Shown here: positions 6,562 to 15,136 of the stretch, piece by piece
Position numbering within the stretch: the stretch's first letter is position 1
How the letters are laid out: each line of letters opens with the position of its first letter
Assembly: GCA_910586315.1 (NCBI GenBank)
Contig: CAJUIP010000037.1
Coordinates: 1-33,389 of the forward strand
Direction of reading: 5' to 3'
Source: an uncultured Lachnospiraceae bacterium
GTDB lineage: Bacteria; Bacillota; Clostridia; Lachnospirales; Lachnospiraceae
DNA: 33,389 bases
Translations under genes and position numbers: made by a program
Notes under the pieces: model-generated
Seen by the model: only the letters and a program-made list of their open reading frames with translations
Database searches by the model: none
What the model was told of the DNA's origin: nothing

Positions 6562-8286
6562 TTAGTTTTTCTTCTCCCGCACGGCCGCGAACACCATGAG
6601 GCCGATTCCGGCGCAAAGCAGGTATACCCACCATGCAAGGTTCATCCAGAAATCTTTCATCACATAAATTGCGATGAGAATCATGAGGATGCCGGAACCC
6701 TTTGCCAGCCGTCTGTTTTCCTTCTTGTGCGCCAGAAAATAAAGGATAAAGCAGACGCCTTCCAAAATCAGCGCATTGGCCAGACCGCCCGCAAACAGGC
6801 TCTCCAGCGTCAAAACCGCGACGATGGCCCATGTGATTTTTTCCCTGCCGTCAAAAGCCTTCTTACATCCGTAAAGTCCCAGAAGAACCGCCCAGGTCGC
6901 CTCCCAGCCGGACGCCTCCGCCAACGCTTCAAAATAGAGGGAAAGCCCGCCGATGGCAAGAATCGCAGGCTCCCAGGGCTCTCTTTTTAAAAGCTCCCAG
7001 ACAGCCAGACCGCCCACATATAAGAATGTGAACCACATCAGATCCGGCATCCAGGGCGTAACCTCTCCAACCAGCGCTCTCACCGGAATCACCAGATACC
7101 ACATAATAAAGGGAATCATCGGCTTTATGGCGGGAACTCTCTTTCCCCACACCCACAGCACAAAGCCCAGCATAAAAAGCGCCGCCAGAAGCCTGATTTC
7201 ATCCAGGAAACGGCCAGGCCCGAAAAGCTCCAAAATCGCCAGTATTCCTGTATCCGCCAGAAGAGCCAGGCTGCAAATGATTTCCGCCGCTATGCCACAG
7301 AAAGTTTTAAGAACCAAAAAGCATACGGTCATAAGAACCGCCATGAAGAAAAACTGGTTTTCCACGGAAACCGGCAGGAAAATTGCCGTATAATGGACAA
7401 ATCCGGCCGCCGAAAGGGCAGTCATGACCATGGCCCATTCCTGTTTCTTTTTCAGAGCCAGCCAGCCGTTTCCCGCCGCCGTCATAAGAAGGCATACGAT
7501 TCCAAAGAGTACCGTTTCCAGATGTAAACCGCCCACGTCGAGAAGTTCGTTCCAGAAGACCACCATGCAGCATCCCCCAAGAAAAATCGTACCTGCCTGG
7601 AAAGAAAGAAACAGAACCTTTTCATAGACAGCGCCTTTGAAACGGAAGACACCTGCCGCAAGGCCTCCCAGAAATCCCATGAAGCCCAGTCCCAGAACAC
7701 ACCACCAGCCGTCCTCTCCAAAGGTAAACACCGGGCCCAGCATACGGAAATACCCGGCGGTCACTGCCAGCAAAAAAACGAATACGGAGCCTAAAAAATG
7801 GCAGACCATGGCTGTTTTCCGTATATGGAGCTTTTTATCCGCCGCCCATCCGGCCAGAAACGAGGCCGCCGCAGAGACCTCCACAATCCCGATCTTCGCA
7901 AAGCTTCCTACCCGTCTCCAGGTAGTTGTGGCAAATATACAGCCTGCCAGAATCACAAAAACAGCGCCTGCCACAAGCGCGATGGTATTTACAATATCCC
8001 GGTCGCCAGAGTTTTTCTCTGCCTTCCCACCACATACTTCAGAGCTTTCCCTTGTCTTCCCGCTGTACACTTCAGAGTTTTCCCTTGTCTTCCCGCTGCA
8101 CACTTCAGAGCTTTCCTTTGTCTTCCCGCTGTACGCTTCAGAATTTTCCTTTGTCTTCCCGCTATACACTTCAGAACTTTCCCTTGTCTTCCCTCTGCAA
8201 ATTTTCGCAATTCCCATCACCGCGAAATATATGGCAAGCCCCAGAAGCGCTGCCCCGTAAAGTGTTATCATAATGATAAATCTCAT
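6562..8286 (-). CDS. Unknown polytopic membrane protein with an 11-residue repeat in the first loop
   Basis: 574 residues from the ATG at 8286, which has AAAGGGGA at a proper distance; the ATG two codons earlier (8292) is too close to it. One N-terminal membrane helix (~1-25) is followed by a hydrophilic loop built of five tandem 11-residue units of the form GKTRESSEVYS, rich in Ser, Glu and Lys. About 13-15 more hydrophobic helices fill the rest, with short loops and many Trp. The arrangement recalls DUF2157/DUF2339-type many-helix membrane proteins, but I do not recognise a family with confidence. There are no obvious catalytic motifs. The repeat unit is 33 bp, so its copy number can change without shifting frame. 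It is followed by a probable terminator and then the two-component genes; a link to that sensor is only suggested by position. Confidence 0.8.
   Translation of the reverse strand: MRFIIMITLYGAALLGLAIYFAVMGIAKICRGKTRESSEVYSGKTKENSEAYSGKTKESSEVCSGKTRENSEVYSGKTRESSEVCGGKAEKNSGDRDIVNTIALVAGAVFVILAGCIFATTTWRRVGSFAKIGIVEVSAAASFLAGWAADKKLHIRKTAMVCHFLGSVFVFLLAVTAGYFRMLGPVFTFGEDGWWCVLGLGFMGFLGGLAAGVFRFKGAVYEKVLFLSFQAGTIFLGGCCMVVFWNELLDVGGLHLETVLFGIVCLLMTAAGNGWLALKKKQEWAMVMTALSAAGFVHYTAIFLPVSVENQFFFMAVLMTVCFLVLKTFCGIAAEIICSLALLADTGILAILELFGPGRFLDEIRLLAALFMLGFVLWVWGKRVPAIKPMIPFIMWYLVIPVRALVGEVTPWMPDLMWFTFLYVGGLAVWELLKREPWEPAILAIGGLSLYFEALAEASGWEATWAVLLGLYGCKKAFDGREKITWAIVAVLTLESLFAGGLANALILEGVCFILYFLAHKKENRRLAKGSGILMILIAIYVMKDFWMNLAWWVYLLCAGIGLMVFAAVREKKN
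8033..8197. repeat. Five tandem 33-bp repeats within a coding region
   Basis: Units begin at 8033, 8066, 8099, 8132 and 8165. Each encodes 11 residues on the minus strand (consensus GKT-R/K-E-S/N-SEVYS). Units differ at only a few positions (for example TAC/CAC starts and CTTTCCC/TTTTCCT). Contiguous units without spacers rule out a CRISPR array. Confidence 0.95.
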
Positions 8287-8317
8287 AGCCATTCCCCTTT
8301 CCGAAGATGTTTTTGTA

Positions 8318-8368
8318 TAACCGTTCAGAGAATGTCCAAACGGTTACGTTTTTGATACTGTAATTATA
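8318..8368 (-). promoter_or_regulatory. -10 box and inverted repeat before the membrane protein gene
   Basis: A perfect TATAAT lies on the minus strand at 8368-8363 with no good -35. Just downstream, TAACCGTT (8318-8325) and AACGGTTA (8339-8346) form an 8-bp inverted repeat around 13 nt, near the start of the transcript. It may be an operator or a leader hairpin. Confidence 0.4.
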
Positions 8369-8432
8369 TCTCACATCCCGGTCAGAGGGCAGATGCCATC
8401 CCTCACTTTGGGCCATTACATTTGTCACTTCG

Positions 8433-9269
8433 TCACTGCTTTTTACTCTTCTTATAGGCCTCCCGCTTCTCTTCTGACCAAGGCTCCGGAACCAGGCCCT
8501 CTACAAGGCTTTTGTGATTCTGGTACTTCACGTAAAAATATCCCATGAAAGAAAAGGTCAGAGCCCCGATGAAATTCACGATCAAATCACACATGGTATC
8601 AATGAGTCCGATATCCAGATATCCGTCGATGGAAAGCGCCCGTCCGTCCAGCACCACTTCATGGATTTCCGTAATGGTAACGCAATTGTTCTTTAAGGCC
8701 GGATCCAGCAGCGTGGAAGAAATGGTATGTACAATGGTGTCTTTCTGCATGTCCAGGCCGAAAAGCATGTCCATTCCAAACTCGAAAAACTCCCACAGGA
8801 CGCCGATGGTCATCGAAAAACAAAAGGCCACCACAGCCATAAAAAGCGGCGATAAGTCAAATTTCACCCGGCTCTGCCGGTTCATAATATCCACCAGGGA
8901 AAATCCCACGGCAGCGCACAAAAAACCGTTTAACGTATGGAGGATGGTATCCCAGTAGGGAAACTGCATATAAAATGAACGGATTTCCCCAAGAATCTCC
9001 GCCGCAAAAATAAAAAAAAGAATAATAATCTCCAAAAGTGAGGGGAGCTCCACGCGCAAAGTCACCTGAATCACGCTGGGAAGTATCATTAACGCCAGTG
9101 TCAGCACGCATAAAAACGCACTCTCATAATTTCGGTTAAAAAGCTGCATGACAAATACAATCATCACCAGCAGGCGGAGTCCCGTATAAATAAGAAATGT
9201 ACTCCTGTGTTCTTTAAGCTCCGCCGTAACAGCCCTGCAAAAATTTTTCCATTTTGAATTCTTCTTCAA
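8433..9269 (-). CDS. DUF2238/YjdF-like integral membrane protein
   Basis: 278 residues with about six to seven membrane helices and a charged C-terminal tail (EKREAYKKSKKQ). The conserved stretches WDTILHTLNGFLCAAVGFSLVD, FCFSMTIGVLWEFFEFGMD and DTMCDLIVNFIGALTFSFMGYF match the pattern I know from the DUF2238 family, which includes E. coli YjdF. The function of that family is unknown. Translation starts at TTG (9269): GGAGG lies 7 nt upstream, and the nearby ATG at 9276 is out of frame. It has its own strong promoter at 9306-9333 and is separated from the TRAP operon by a terminator. An extramembrane segment (~175-215, KDTIVHTISSTLLDPALKNN) lies between helices. Confidence 0.8.
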   Translation of the reverse strand: MKKNSKWKNFCRAVTAELKEHRSTFLIYTGLRLLVMIVFVMQLFNRNYESAFLCVLTLALMILPSVIQVTLRVELPSLLEIIILFFIFAAEILGEIRSFYMQFPYWDTILHTLNGFLCAAVGFSLVDIMNRQSRVKFDLSPLFMAVVAFCFSMTIGVLWEFFEFGMDMLFGLDMQKDTIVHTISSTLLDPALKNNCVTITEIHEVVLDGRALSIDGYLDIGLIDTMCDLIVNFIGALTFSFMGYFYVKYQNHKSLVEGLVPEPWSEEKREAYKKSKKQ

Positions 9270-9292
9270 CTTTCATCCTCCGTTTTTTAACA

Positions 9293-9333
9293 AGTCTTTA
9301 AGACTATTGTACCTGTAAAAAACGGGTTGTCAA
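9293..9333 (-). promoter_or_regulatory. Promoter of the DUF2238 gene, with palindrome at the start site
   Basis: TTGACA (minus, 9333-9328), a 16-bp spacer and TACAAT (9311-9306). Over the predicted start is the 13-bp palindrome AGTCTTTAAGACT (9293-9305), a possible operator. Confidence 0.65.
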
Positions 9334-9361
9334 GTTTCCCATAGAACAAAAAGAAATGCTC

Positions 9362-9393
9362 AAAAGGAAATGGATGCCCTTATGGGCATCCAT
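9362..9393 (-). terminator. Rho-independent terminator of the TRAP/GcvP-like operon
   Basis: ATGGATGCCC (9370-9379) and GGGCATCCAT (9384-9393) form a perfect 10-bp stem with a 4-nt loop. On the minus strand it is followed by TTCCTTTT. It lies 17 nt after the dctM stop codon. Confidence 0.88.
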
Positions 9394-9410
9394 GTTAAAA
9401 TTCCTATTTT

Positions 9411-10688
9411 TTATTTAAGTCCCAAAATTCCTATGGAAAGTGCCGGAATAAAGGTAAGTGCCATCAGTACGATTAGCATAACGCCGATCATTGGAATAAT
9501 TTTCTTTGAAATATCCACAACGGACACTCCCGAAATAGCTGATGCGAAGAACAGGTTACAGCCATAAGGCGGTGTGATGAAGCCGATTGCCAGGTTTACT
9601 GTCATGACGATGCCGAACTGAACCGGACTCATGCCGGTGCCGGTTACGATGGGAAGTAAGATCGGTGTCAGAATAACAGTGGATGAGATATTATCAATGA
9701 AGCAGCCCACAACCAGAAGAAACAAGTTGATTACAAGAAGAATGGCAATGGGGTTGCTGATGCCTAAAATACTCTTTGCCAGAGTGGTGGGAACCTGGGA
9801 CATGGTAAGAAATCTGGCAAATGCCATGGAAATACCAACCAGGAAGGTGGTCTGTCCATTGATCAGCGCTGTCTCCTTGAAGGCCTCCAGGATACTCTTT
9901 AAGTCCAGCTCATGGTATACAAAGACCCCGATAATAATGGAATAAATAATCGCTGCAACCGCAGACTCTGTGGGGGTAAAGATACCGCCGTAGATTCCGC
10001 CCAGGATAATAACCGGAACCAGAAGAGCCCAGATGGAGTCTGCCAATGTATGTAACAGATGTTTGGTGTCGAATTTCTTTTTGCTTCCATAGCTGTGCTT
10101 CTTTGCTGTCACGTAATTTACCGCCATCAACACAAGACCGATTAAAATTCCCGGAATTACGCCTGCCAGAAAAAGATCGGAAATGGAGCACTGAGCAGCA
10201 ACGCCGTAAATAACAAAGGGAATGCTAGGCGGGATAATTACACCGATGGTTCCTGCGGCTGCCGTAATGGCAGTTGCATAGGCCGGGTCATAGCCCTCTT
10301 TCTTCATTTCCGGAATGGTAATACCGCCGATGGCCGTTACTGTGGCCGGTGAGGAACCGGACAGGGCAGCAAAGAACATGGAGGCCACAATCGTTACCAT
10401 ACCCACGCTTCCTGTTACCCATCCTACAACGGCATCGGCAAAGTCCAGGATCCTTCGGGAAATTCCTCCGGATTTCATCAGGTTTCCTGCCAGCATAAAG
10501 AACGGAATTGCCATCAATGGGAAGGAATCCAGGCCGCTTAAACAGGCTGTGGACATGGTGGTCAGACTGATGTTGGTGGTTGCTGTCATGGTAACCATTG
10601 TAGCAACGCCTAAAGCCACGGCAATGGGGGAGCCGATCATCATGAGAAGAAACATGGTTCCGAATAAAACAAGTATCTTAATTACCAC
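9411..10688 (-). CDS. dctM: TRAP transporter large permease, DctM
   Basis: 425 residues, about 12 membrane helices, the normal size for DctM. This is the ion-coupled transport subunit of a tripartite ATP-independent transporter. Typical family segments are MIGSPIAVALGVATMVT near the N-terminus, FAALSGSSPATVTAIGGITIPEM, and near the end VGCFIDNISSTVILTPILLPI and MTVNLAIGFITPPYGCNLF. Translation starts at GTG (10688), preceded by AAGGTGAG, and overlaps the dctQ end by 7 nt. It is the last gene before the terminator at 9362-9393, so it closes the operon. TRAP systems usually import organic acids using a sodium gradient; the substrate here is not evident. Confidence 0.97.
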   Translation of the reverse strand: MVIKILVLFGTMFLLMMIGSPIAVALGVATMVTMTATTNISLTTMSTACLSGLDSFPLMAIPFFMLAGNLMKSGGISRRILDFADAVVGWVTGSVGMVTIVASMFFAALSGSSPATVTAIGGITIPEMKKEGYDPAYATAITAAAGTIGVIIPPSIPFVIYGVAAQCSISDLFLAGVIPGILIGLVLMAVNYVTAKKHSYGSKKKFDTKHLLHTLADSIWALLVPVIILGGIYGGIFTPTESAVAAIIYSIIIGVFVYHELDLKSILEAFKETALINGQTTFLVGISMAFARFLTMSQVPTTLAKSILGISNPIAILLVINLFLLVVGCFIDNISSTVILTPILLPIVTGTGMSPVQFGIVMTVNLAIGFITPPYGCNLFFASAISGVSVVDISKKIIPMIGVMLIVLMALTFIPALSIGILGLK

Positions 10689-11185
10689 GAATGCTCACCT
10701 TCTTTCTTTTTCGCTGTATATGCTTTCACATCCTGGTAGCAGTTTTGCAGCAAGCGGATAGTCATGAGGGTCATTCCGGTGGGAATGGATGCATAGGGAA
10801 CCCACATGGGGATACCGCTTCCTGTGGCCACCTGTCCGCCGGAAGCCACGCTCATGGTAAGCTTTAAGGAAAGACGGGCCATCATAAACAGGAAAATCAC
10901 CCAGATAATATTGGTAATAATCTTACAGATCATCTGCCCGCCTGCCGGAAGCTTTTCATACACCAGATCAATGCTCACATGCTTTCTCTCCTTGGTTGCA
11001 TAGGATGCACCCACCCAAGTAAGCCATAAAAACAGATAACGGGCAATTTCTTCACTCCAGGGAAGCGGAACCTTTAAGATGTATCTGGTTACAACTTGCA
11101 TGGCCACGATGATAACCGCCGCAATCAGGATGATCACCAGAAACACTTCCTCCAGCTTTTCATCTAACAGTTTCAGGATTTTCAT
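10682..11185 (-). CDS. dctQ: TRAP transporter small permease, DctQ
   Basis: 167 residues with four predicted membrane helices, standard for DctQ. The family pattern is visible: VVTRYILKVPLPWSEEIARYLFLWLTWVGASYATKERKHVSID near residues 30-75, where the WSEE-x-AR motif is characteristic. The ATG at 11185 is preferred because GAGGAGG lies 9 nt upstream; the in-frame ATG at 11209 lacks a ribosome site. It overlaps dctM by 7 nt and lies 45 nt after dctP, so the three genes make a complete P-Q-M transporter. Confidence 0.95.
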   Translation of the reverse strand: MKILKLLDEKLEEVFLVIILIAAVIIVAMQVVTRYILKVPLPWSEEIARYLFLWLTWVGASYATKERKHVSIDLVYEKLPAGGQMICKIITNIIWVIFLFMMARLSLKLTMSVASGGQVATGSGIPMWVPYASIPTGMTLMTIRLLQNCYQDVKAYTAKKKEGEHSW

Positions 11186-11230
11186 ATGAAAGCTCCTCCT
11201 CTCTTGCATCTTAGCTCACTGTAGAGCTGC

Positions 11231-12328
11231 CTACTTGTTATGTTTTGCAGCCATGTCGATCAGATCCTGGCCGTATTCTGCAGCAGCGGTCTTATAAACA
11301 GTATCCTCAGCCACCTTCTGAAATGCGGCCTTCTGCTCGTCAGTGAGAACGGTAACTTCAACACCGGCAGCTTCAATGTTGGAAAGCAGGCTCTTGTTTT
11401 CTTCTGTGATCAGCTCACGCTGGTATTCCATGGTATCCACAGCAGCTTCTTTGATGGCTTCCTGATAGTCTTCCGGCAGACCGTTGTAGAAATCTGCGGA
11501 AATATTAAGGGCCACTGCTGTAAATACGTGCTCAGAAACGCTCATGTATTTCTGTGCTTCATATAATGCATTATTGTAGATTAAAGCAGTCGGGTTCTCC
11601 TGGCCGTCAACGGTCTTCTGCTGAAGGGCGGTGAATAACTCGGAGAAGGACATGGGCGTGGGGATGGCTCCGAGGGCTGTGAAATATTCCACATGCAGGT
11701 TATTGGTCATAGTACGGATTTTTAAGCCTTTTAAGTCGTCCGGAGCGGCAATGGTCTTCTTGGAATTTGTGATGTTTCGGAAGCCGACATCGCCCCATGC
11801 AAGGCTGATGATACCGGCCTGTTCCTCTAACTTCTTATCCAGAGCCTGTCCAAAATCACCGTCCATGGCTTCATGGGCTGCATCCAGGGAGGTCCAGAGG
11901 AAGGGAAGCCCAACCAGGTTATATTCTGGTACGATACCTGCAATGACAGAGTCATTTAAAGCTGCCATTTCCAGATCTCCGATTCTCATAGCTTCCATAT
12001 TCTCAGCCAGGGAACCAAGCTGGGAGTTGGGGTACAGCTCAACGGTGATATTTCCGTTGCTGGCATTCTGGAGTGCGTTCTGGAACTTTTCAACGAAAGC
12101 GGTGTGTGACGGATGGGATTCTGCAACGTCATAGGCCAGACGAATGGTGATCTTATCGCTAGAAGTAATTTCTGTGGTAAGACCAGAATCTTTTTCGGCA
12201 GAGGAGGCAGCCTTGGTCTCGGTGTTCTGAGCCGGTGCTGCTGTGGTGGATGCTGTATCGTTTCCCCCGCAGGCTGTCAGTGACAGAATCATTGCTGTGC
12301 TGAGTGCAAGACTTAACATTTTCTTCAT
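11231..12328 (-). CDS. dctP: TRAP transporter substrate-binding lipoprotein, DctP
   Basis: 365 residues. The N-terminus is a lipoprotein signal (MKKMLSLALSTAMILSLTAC) with predicted lipidated Cys20, followed by a Thr/Ala/Ser-rich linker to about residue 55. The mature domain matches DctP: IRLAYDVAESHPSHTAFVEKF, GNITVELYPNSQLG, GDLEMAALNDS, then the signature region DDLKGLKIRTMTNNLHVEYFTALGAIPTPMSFSELFTALQQKTVDGQENP. The Arg in LKIRTM is the residue that normally clamps the ligand carboxylate, suggesting an organic acid ligand. AAGGAGAG precedes the start. The 56-nt gap to the amidohydrolase gene is AT-rich, and I see no convincing terminator in it. Confidence 0.96.
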   Translation of the reverse strand: MKKMLSLALSTAMILSLTACGGNDTASTTAAPAQNTETKAASSAEKDSGLTTEITSSDKITIRLAYDVAESHPSHTAFVEKFQNALQNASNGNITVELYPNSQLGSLAENMEAMRIGDLEMAALNDSVIAGIVPEYNLVGLPFLWTSLDAAHEAMDGDFGQALDKKLEEQAGIISLAWGDVGFRNITNSKKTIAAPDDLKGLKIRTMTNNLHVEYFTALGAIPTPMSFSELFTALQQKTVDGQENPTALIYNNALYEAQKYMSVSEHVFTAVALNISADFYNGLPEDYQEAIKEAAVDTMEYQRELITEENKSLLSNIEAAGVEVTVLTDEQKAAFQKVAEDTVYKTAAAEYGQDLIDMAAKHNK

Positions 12329-12384
12329 AATAGTACTCTCCTTCTCTGTTATAATAAAATTAATTGTTAACGTTCCATCCGCGT

Positions 12385-13977
12385 TTATGACCGCTCATAA
12401 ACAAGCTTTCCGCCCAGATAGGTTTTTACTACCCGAATGTCCTTAATCTTCTCCGGTGCTGTGCGGAACACATCTGTATCCAGAATCACAAAGTCCGCCA
12501 GCTTCCCAGCCTCGATGGTCCCTTTTTTGTCTCCCTCCAGGGAAACGTAAGCGGCATTTTTTGTGTACATCTTGAGGGCTTCATATACGGTTACCCGTTC
12601 TTCGGGGAACCATCCGCCCTCGGGATATCCGTCCATCCCCTGCCTTGTGGTGATGGCATATACACCGTCCATAGGATCATAGGATTCGCAGGGAGAATCC
12701 GAGCCCGCTGTCAAAATCATCTGATTGTCCAGAAGCGTTCTCCAGCAGTAATGATATTTGGACCGCTCATGTCCCACGCGGCTTTCGGACCAGCGGACAT
12801 TGGTGGATACAAACATGGGCTGGATATCCAAAACCACCGGAAGGGACTTAATTCTGCGGATAATATCTTCGTTTAACAGGGACATGTGAATCATGCGGAA
12901 TCTCGGTCCCTCTTTTGGATTGGCATAGTAAGCTCTTTCAATGGCCGTGGTCAGCATTTCTGCTGCCTTGTCTCCAATTACATGGGCGCCCACCTGAATG
13001 TTTCTCTCATATCCGGCCTTCACCTTTGCATCCAGCTCTTCCTGGGTATAGTTGGGAATTCCGGTCTGGGTAGGATCATCGGAGTATGGCTCACAAAGCA
13101 GTGCGGTTCTTCCTCCCATGTTGCCGTCCACGTAAAGCTTATAGAATCCATACCGTACCATATCATCGCCGAGGCCGGTACGGATGGAGCAGTTGGGAAG
13201 CTCATCATATCCTAAGCATACCCGGACCGTAAGCCGCCCTTCGTCCTTCAAATCCTGATACATATCCGTATATTCCGGCAGGTTGCAATGGACACCCTGG
13301 ATGGCATGGACACCTGTGAGTCCATGGCTGTTGAGCTCATGGCAGGCCCGCTCCACGGCATCTTTTTTCCCTTCCTGAGATGCAAGCGGGTCCGGAATTA
13401 ATGCAATAATATCGGCTGCCGCCTGGTCTCTCAGAGTTCCGGTGGGATTTCCGTCAGGGCCGAATTCCACGGTTCCTTCCACTTTGGCCTTGAATCCAGG
13501 TCCAATCCCTCCGGCCTTTAAGGCCAGGGAATTGGCCACATTCACATGAAGGCAGTACCGTGTAATGATTAAAGGGTTATTGGGGCAAGCTGCATCCAGC
13601 TCTTCCTTTGTGGGAAGGTCCTTCCGGTCTTTGAATTTCTCATGATCGAAGCCTGTACCGAGAATCCACTCCCCATCGGGAGTATGCTCTGCCCGTTCGC
13701 GAATCATCTCTAAAAGCTCTTTTAAGGAGCCGGCTTTTTTCAGATTCAGTTTTAACAAGTCTCTGGCGTAGGCAAAGAGGTGCTGGTGGGTATCGATCAT
13801 TCCCGGAAGAATAACAGCTCCCTTTAAGTCAATGATCTCGCCGTCCTCCACATACTTTTTTGCCTCTTCATCCGTTCCGCAGTACAAGAATTTACCGTCC
13901 TCCACTGCAAATGCGCTGCAGGTATCTCCCTCGCTTCGCATGGTGTATATGGTGCCATTGATATATACAGTTGCCAT
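12385..13977 (-). CDS. YtcJ-like metal-dependent amidohydrolase
   Basis: 530 residues, the usual length for the amidohydrolase-3 (YtcJ / N-substituted formamide deformylase-like) group. After an N-terminal beta domain comes LPGMIDTHQHLFAYARD with metal-binding His64 and His66. Further motifs are GTGFDHEKFKDRKDLPTKEELD, FYKLYVDGNMGGRTALL, GAHVIGDKAAE, RMIHMSLL and ILTAGSDSPCESYDPM, whose Asp is the expected catalytic residue. It ends with GTIEAGKLADFVILD, standard for the superfamily. No signal peptide is seen, so it should be cytoplasmic. In the operon it lies between the AcoX-like gene and dctP. Such enzymes cleave amide or related C-N bonds; here it may release an amine or acyl group from the imported compound. 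The exact substrate is unknown. Confidence 0.93.
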   Translation of the reverse strand: MATVYINGTIYTMRSEGDTCSAFAVEDGKFLYCGTDEEAKKYVEDGEIIDLKGAVILPGMIDTHQHLFAYARDLLKLNLKKAGSLKELLEMIRERAEHTPDGEWILGTGFDHEKFKDRKDLPTKEELDAACPNNPLIITRYCLHVNVANSLALKAGGIGPGFKAKVEGTVEFGPDGNPTGTLRDQAAADIIALIPDPLASQEGKKDAVERACHELNSHGLTGVHAIQGVHCNLPEYTDMYQDLKDEGRLTVRVCLGYDELPNCSIRTGLGDDMVRYGFYKLYVDGNMGGRTALLCEPYSDDPTQTGIPNYTQEELDAKVKAGYERNIQVGAHVIGDKAAEMLTTAIERAYYANPKEGPRFRMIHMSLLNEDIIRRIKSLPVVLDIQPMFVSTNVRWSESRVGHERSKYHYCWRTLLDNQMILTAGSDSPCESYDPMDGVYAITTRQGMDGYPEGGWFPEERVTVYEALKMYTKNAAYVSLEGDKKGTIEAGKLADFVILDTDVFRTAPEKIKDIRVVKTYLGGKLVYERS

Positions 13978-14014
13978 AAGCTTTCTGACTCATCCTTTCT
14001 TTATCAAAACCGGG

Positions 14015-15136
14015 TCAACAGCAACGAAAGGAATGAAAATACCCATATCCGCACAGGATATTGATATATCCATGGAGAGAATTGTTTACTGCCTCATCTG
14101 TGCAGTCAATATGTAACGTATGATTGGATATGGAAATCAATTTGGATTCTGGTGCGATGACTGTGATATTTTCCTTTCCGACAGCGGACAGTACACGGGA
14201 ACTGAACTGGTGATTGCCTCTTCCAAACAGAAATCCCTGTCCGCCGATAGGCGAAACGATGATGCGAAGTTTCCCCTTTTGTACATAATTCCAAAGTTCT
14301 TCTTCTGTGACATCTTTGGCGATCAGCTTTTTGTCCCGGATAATATCCACACCCAAAAGCTCATACTCGATTCCCAGCCGTTTGGATATACATTTTGCCG
14401 TAGAGCCGGACCCAATGGCATAGTACACACCCGGTTCCATCTTCTCTTCCAGATATACAGCGATTCCCCCAAGCTGATCGTTTTCCGAGGAGAAACCGCT
14501 CTGCTTCATAGTCTGTAAATATGCCGGCTCATAAGGAACCTGCATGAAGCCGTAAAGCTTTGCCGACACATGGCCGGTTCGGTAATCGTCCTCATTTAAG
14601 TCCACAACCTCACGGCTGGAAACGGATACCGGATTTTCCCGGGCAATGAGAGCTGTAATGGCTCCCGATGCCTCCGGGCTTAAGCCAAAAACGGCTGACT
14701 GGATTTTTACGCCGGCCGGGATTCCCAGTACGGGAACGGTCTCTCCCACTACCTGGCAGATATTGCGGGCTGTACCGTCGCCGCCGGCAAACAGCAGAAC
14801 TTTTATTGGAAATTTTCTGATTGCATCCGCCGCCCTCATGGTATCTTCTGCAGTGGTCTCTTTCCCGCTTTCATACACCGATTCGCAGGGAAGCCCAAGG
14901 TCTTTGCAAAGCGCCTCTCCCATCTGTCCGGATGCCGTATAAACCATGAGATTCTCTGCATAGGGCAAAAGCTTTTTCAACGCGCGCTCTGCCTTTTTTG
15001 GCGCCTCCGGCACAGCGCCGCGGGCCCGGGCGGCGGCAAGGATTTCCCTGCCGTCGGTACCCTTTAAGGCAACCTTTCCGCCCATGCCTGCAATGGGATT
15101 TACAATCAGTCCAAGGCAGATTTTATGCTTTTCCAT
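14015..15136 (-). CDS. AcoX/COG3199-type ATP-NAD kinase-like protein
   Basis: 373 residues from the ATG at 15136, which overlaps the end of the GcvPB-like gene by 14 nt; an earlier in-frame ATG at 15196 would lie deep in that gene. The N-terminus reads ICLGLIVNPIAGMGGKVALKGTDG, typical of this group, and the nucleotide-kinase motif GGDGT is at residues ~118-122 (LLFAGGDGTARNICQ). The later VLGIPAGVKIQSAVFG also fits NAD-kinase-like folds. The C-terminal domain contains GIEYELLGVDIIRDKKLIAKDV and VSPIGGQGFLFGRGNHQFS. Homologues lie in acetoin operons (AcoX), where their role is unsettled. Coupling to the GcvPB-like gene suggests a role in the same pathway, perhaps phosphorylating a nucleotide cofactor or intermediate. 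That is inference. Confidence 0.88.
   Translation of the reverse strand: MEKHKICLGLIVNPIAGMGGKVALKGTDGREILAAARARGAVPEAPKKAERALKKLLPYAENLMVYTASGQMGEALCKDLGLPCESVYESGKETTAEDTMRAADAIRKFPIKVLLFAGGDGTARNICQVVGETVPVLGIPAGVKIQSAVFGLSPEASGAITALIARENPVSVSSREVVDLNEDDYRTGHVSAKLYGFMQVPYEPAYLQTMKQSGFSSENDQLGGIAVYLEEKMEPGVYYAIGSGSTAKCISKRLGIEYELLGVDIIRDKKLIAKDVTEEELWNYVQKGKLRIIVSPIGGQGFLFGRGNHQFSSRVLSAVGKENITVIAPESKLISISNHTLHIDCTDEAVNNSLHGYINILCGYGYFHSFRCC

Noticed and set aside
7637..8260. Long plus-strand frame rich in Pro, Ser and Phe
   Set aside because: It is antisense to the many-helix membrane protein and follows from its codon composition and repeats; it has no ribosome site or domain.
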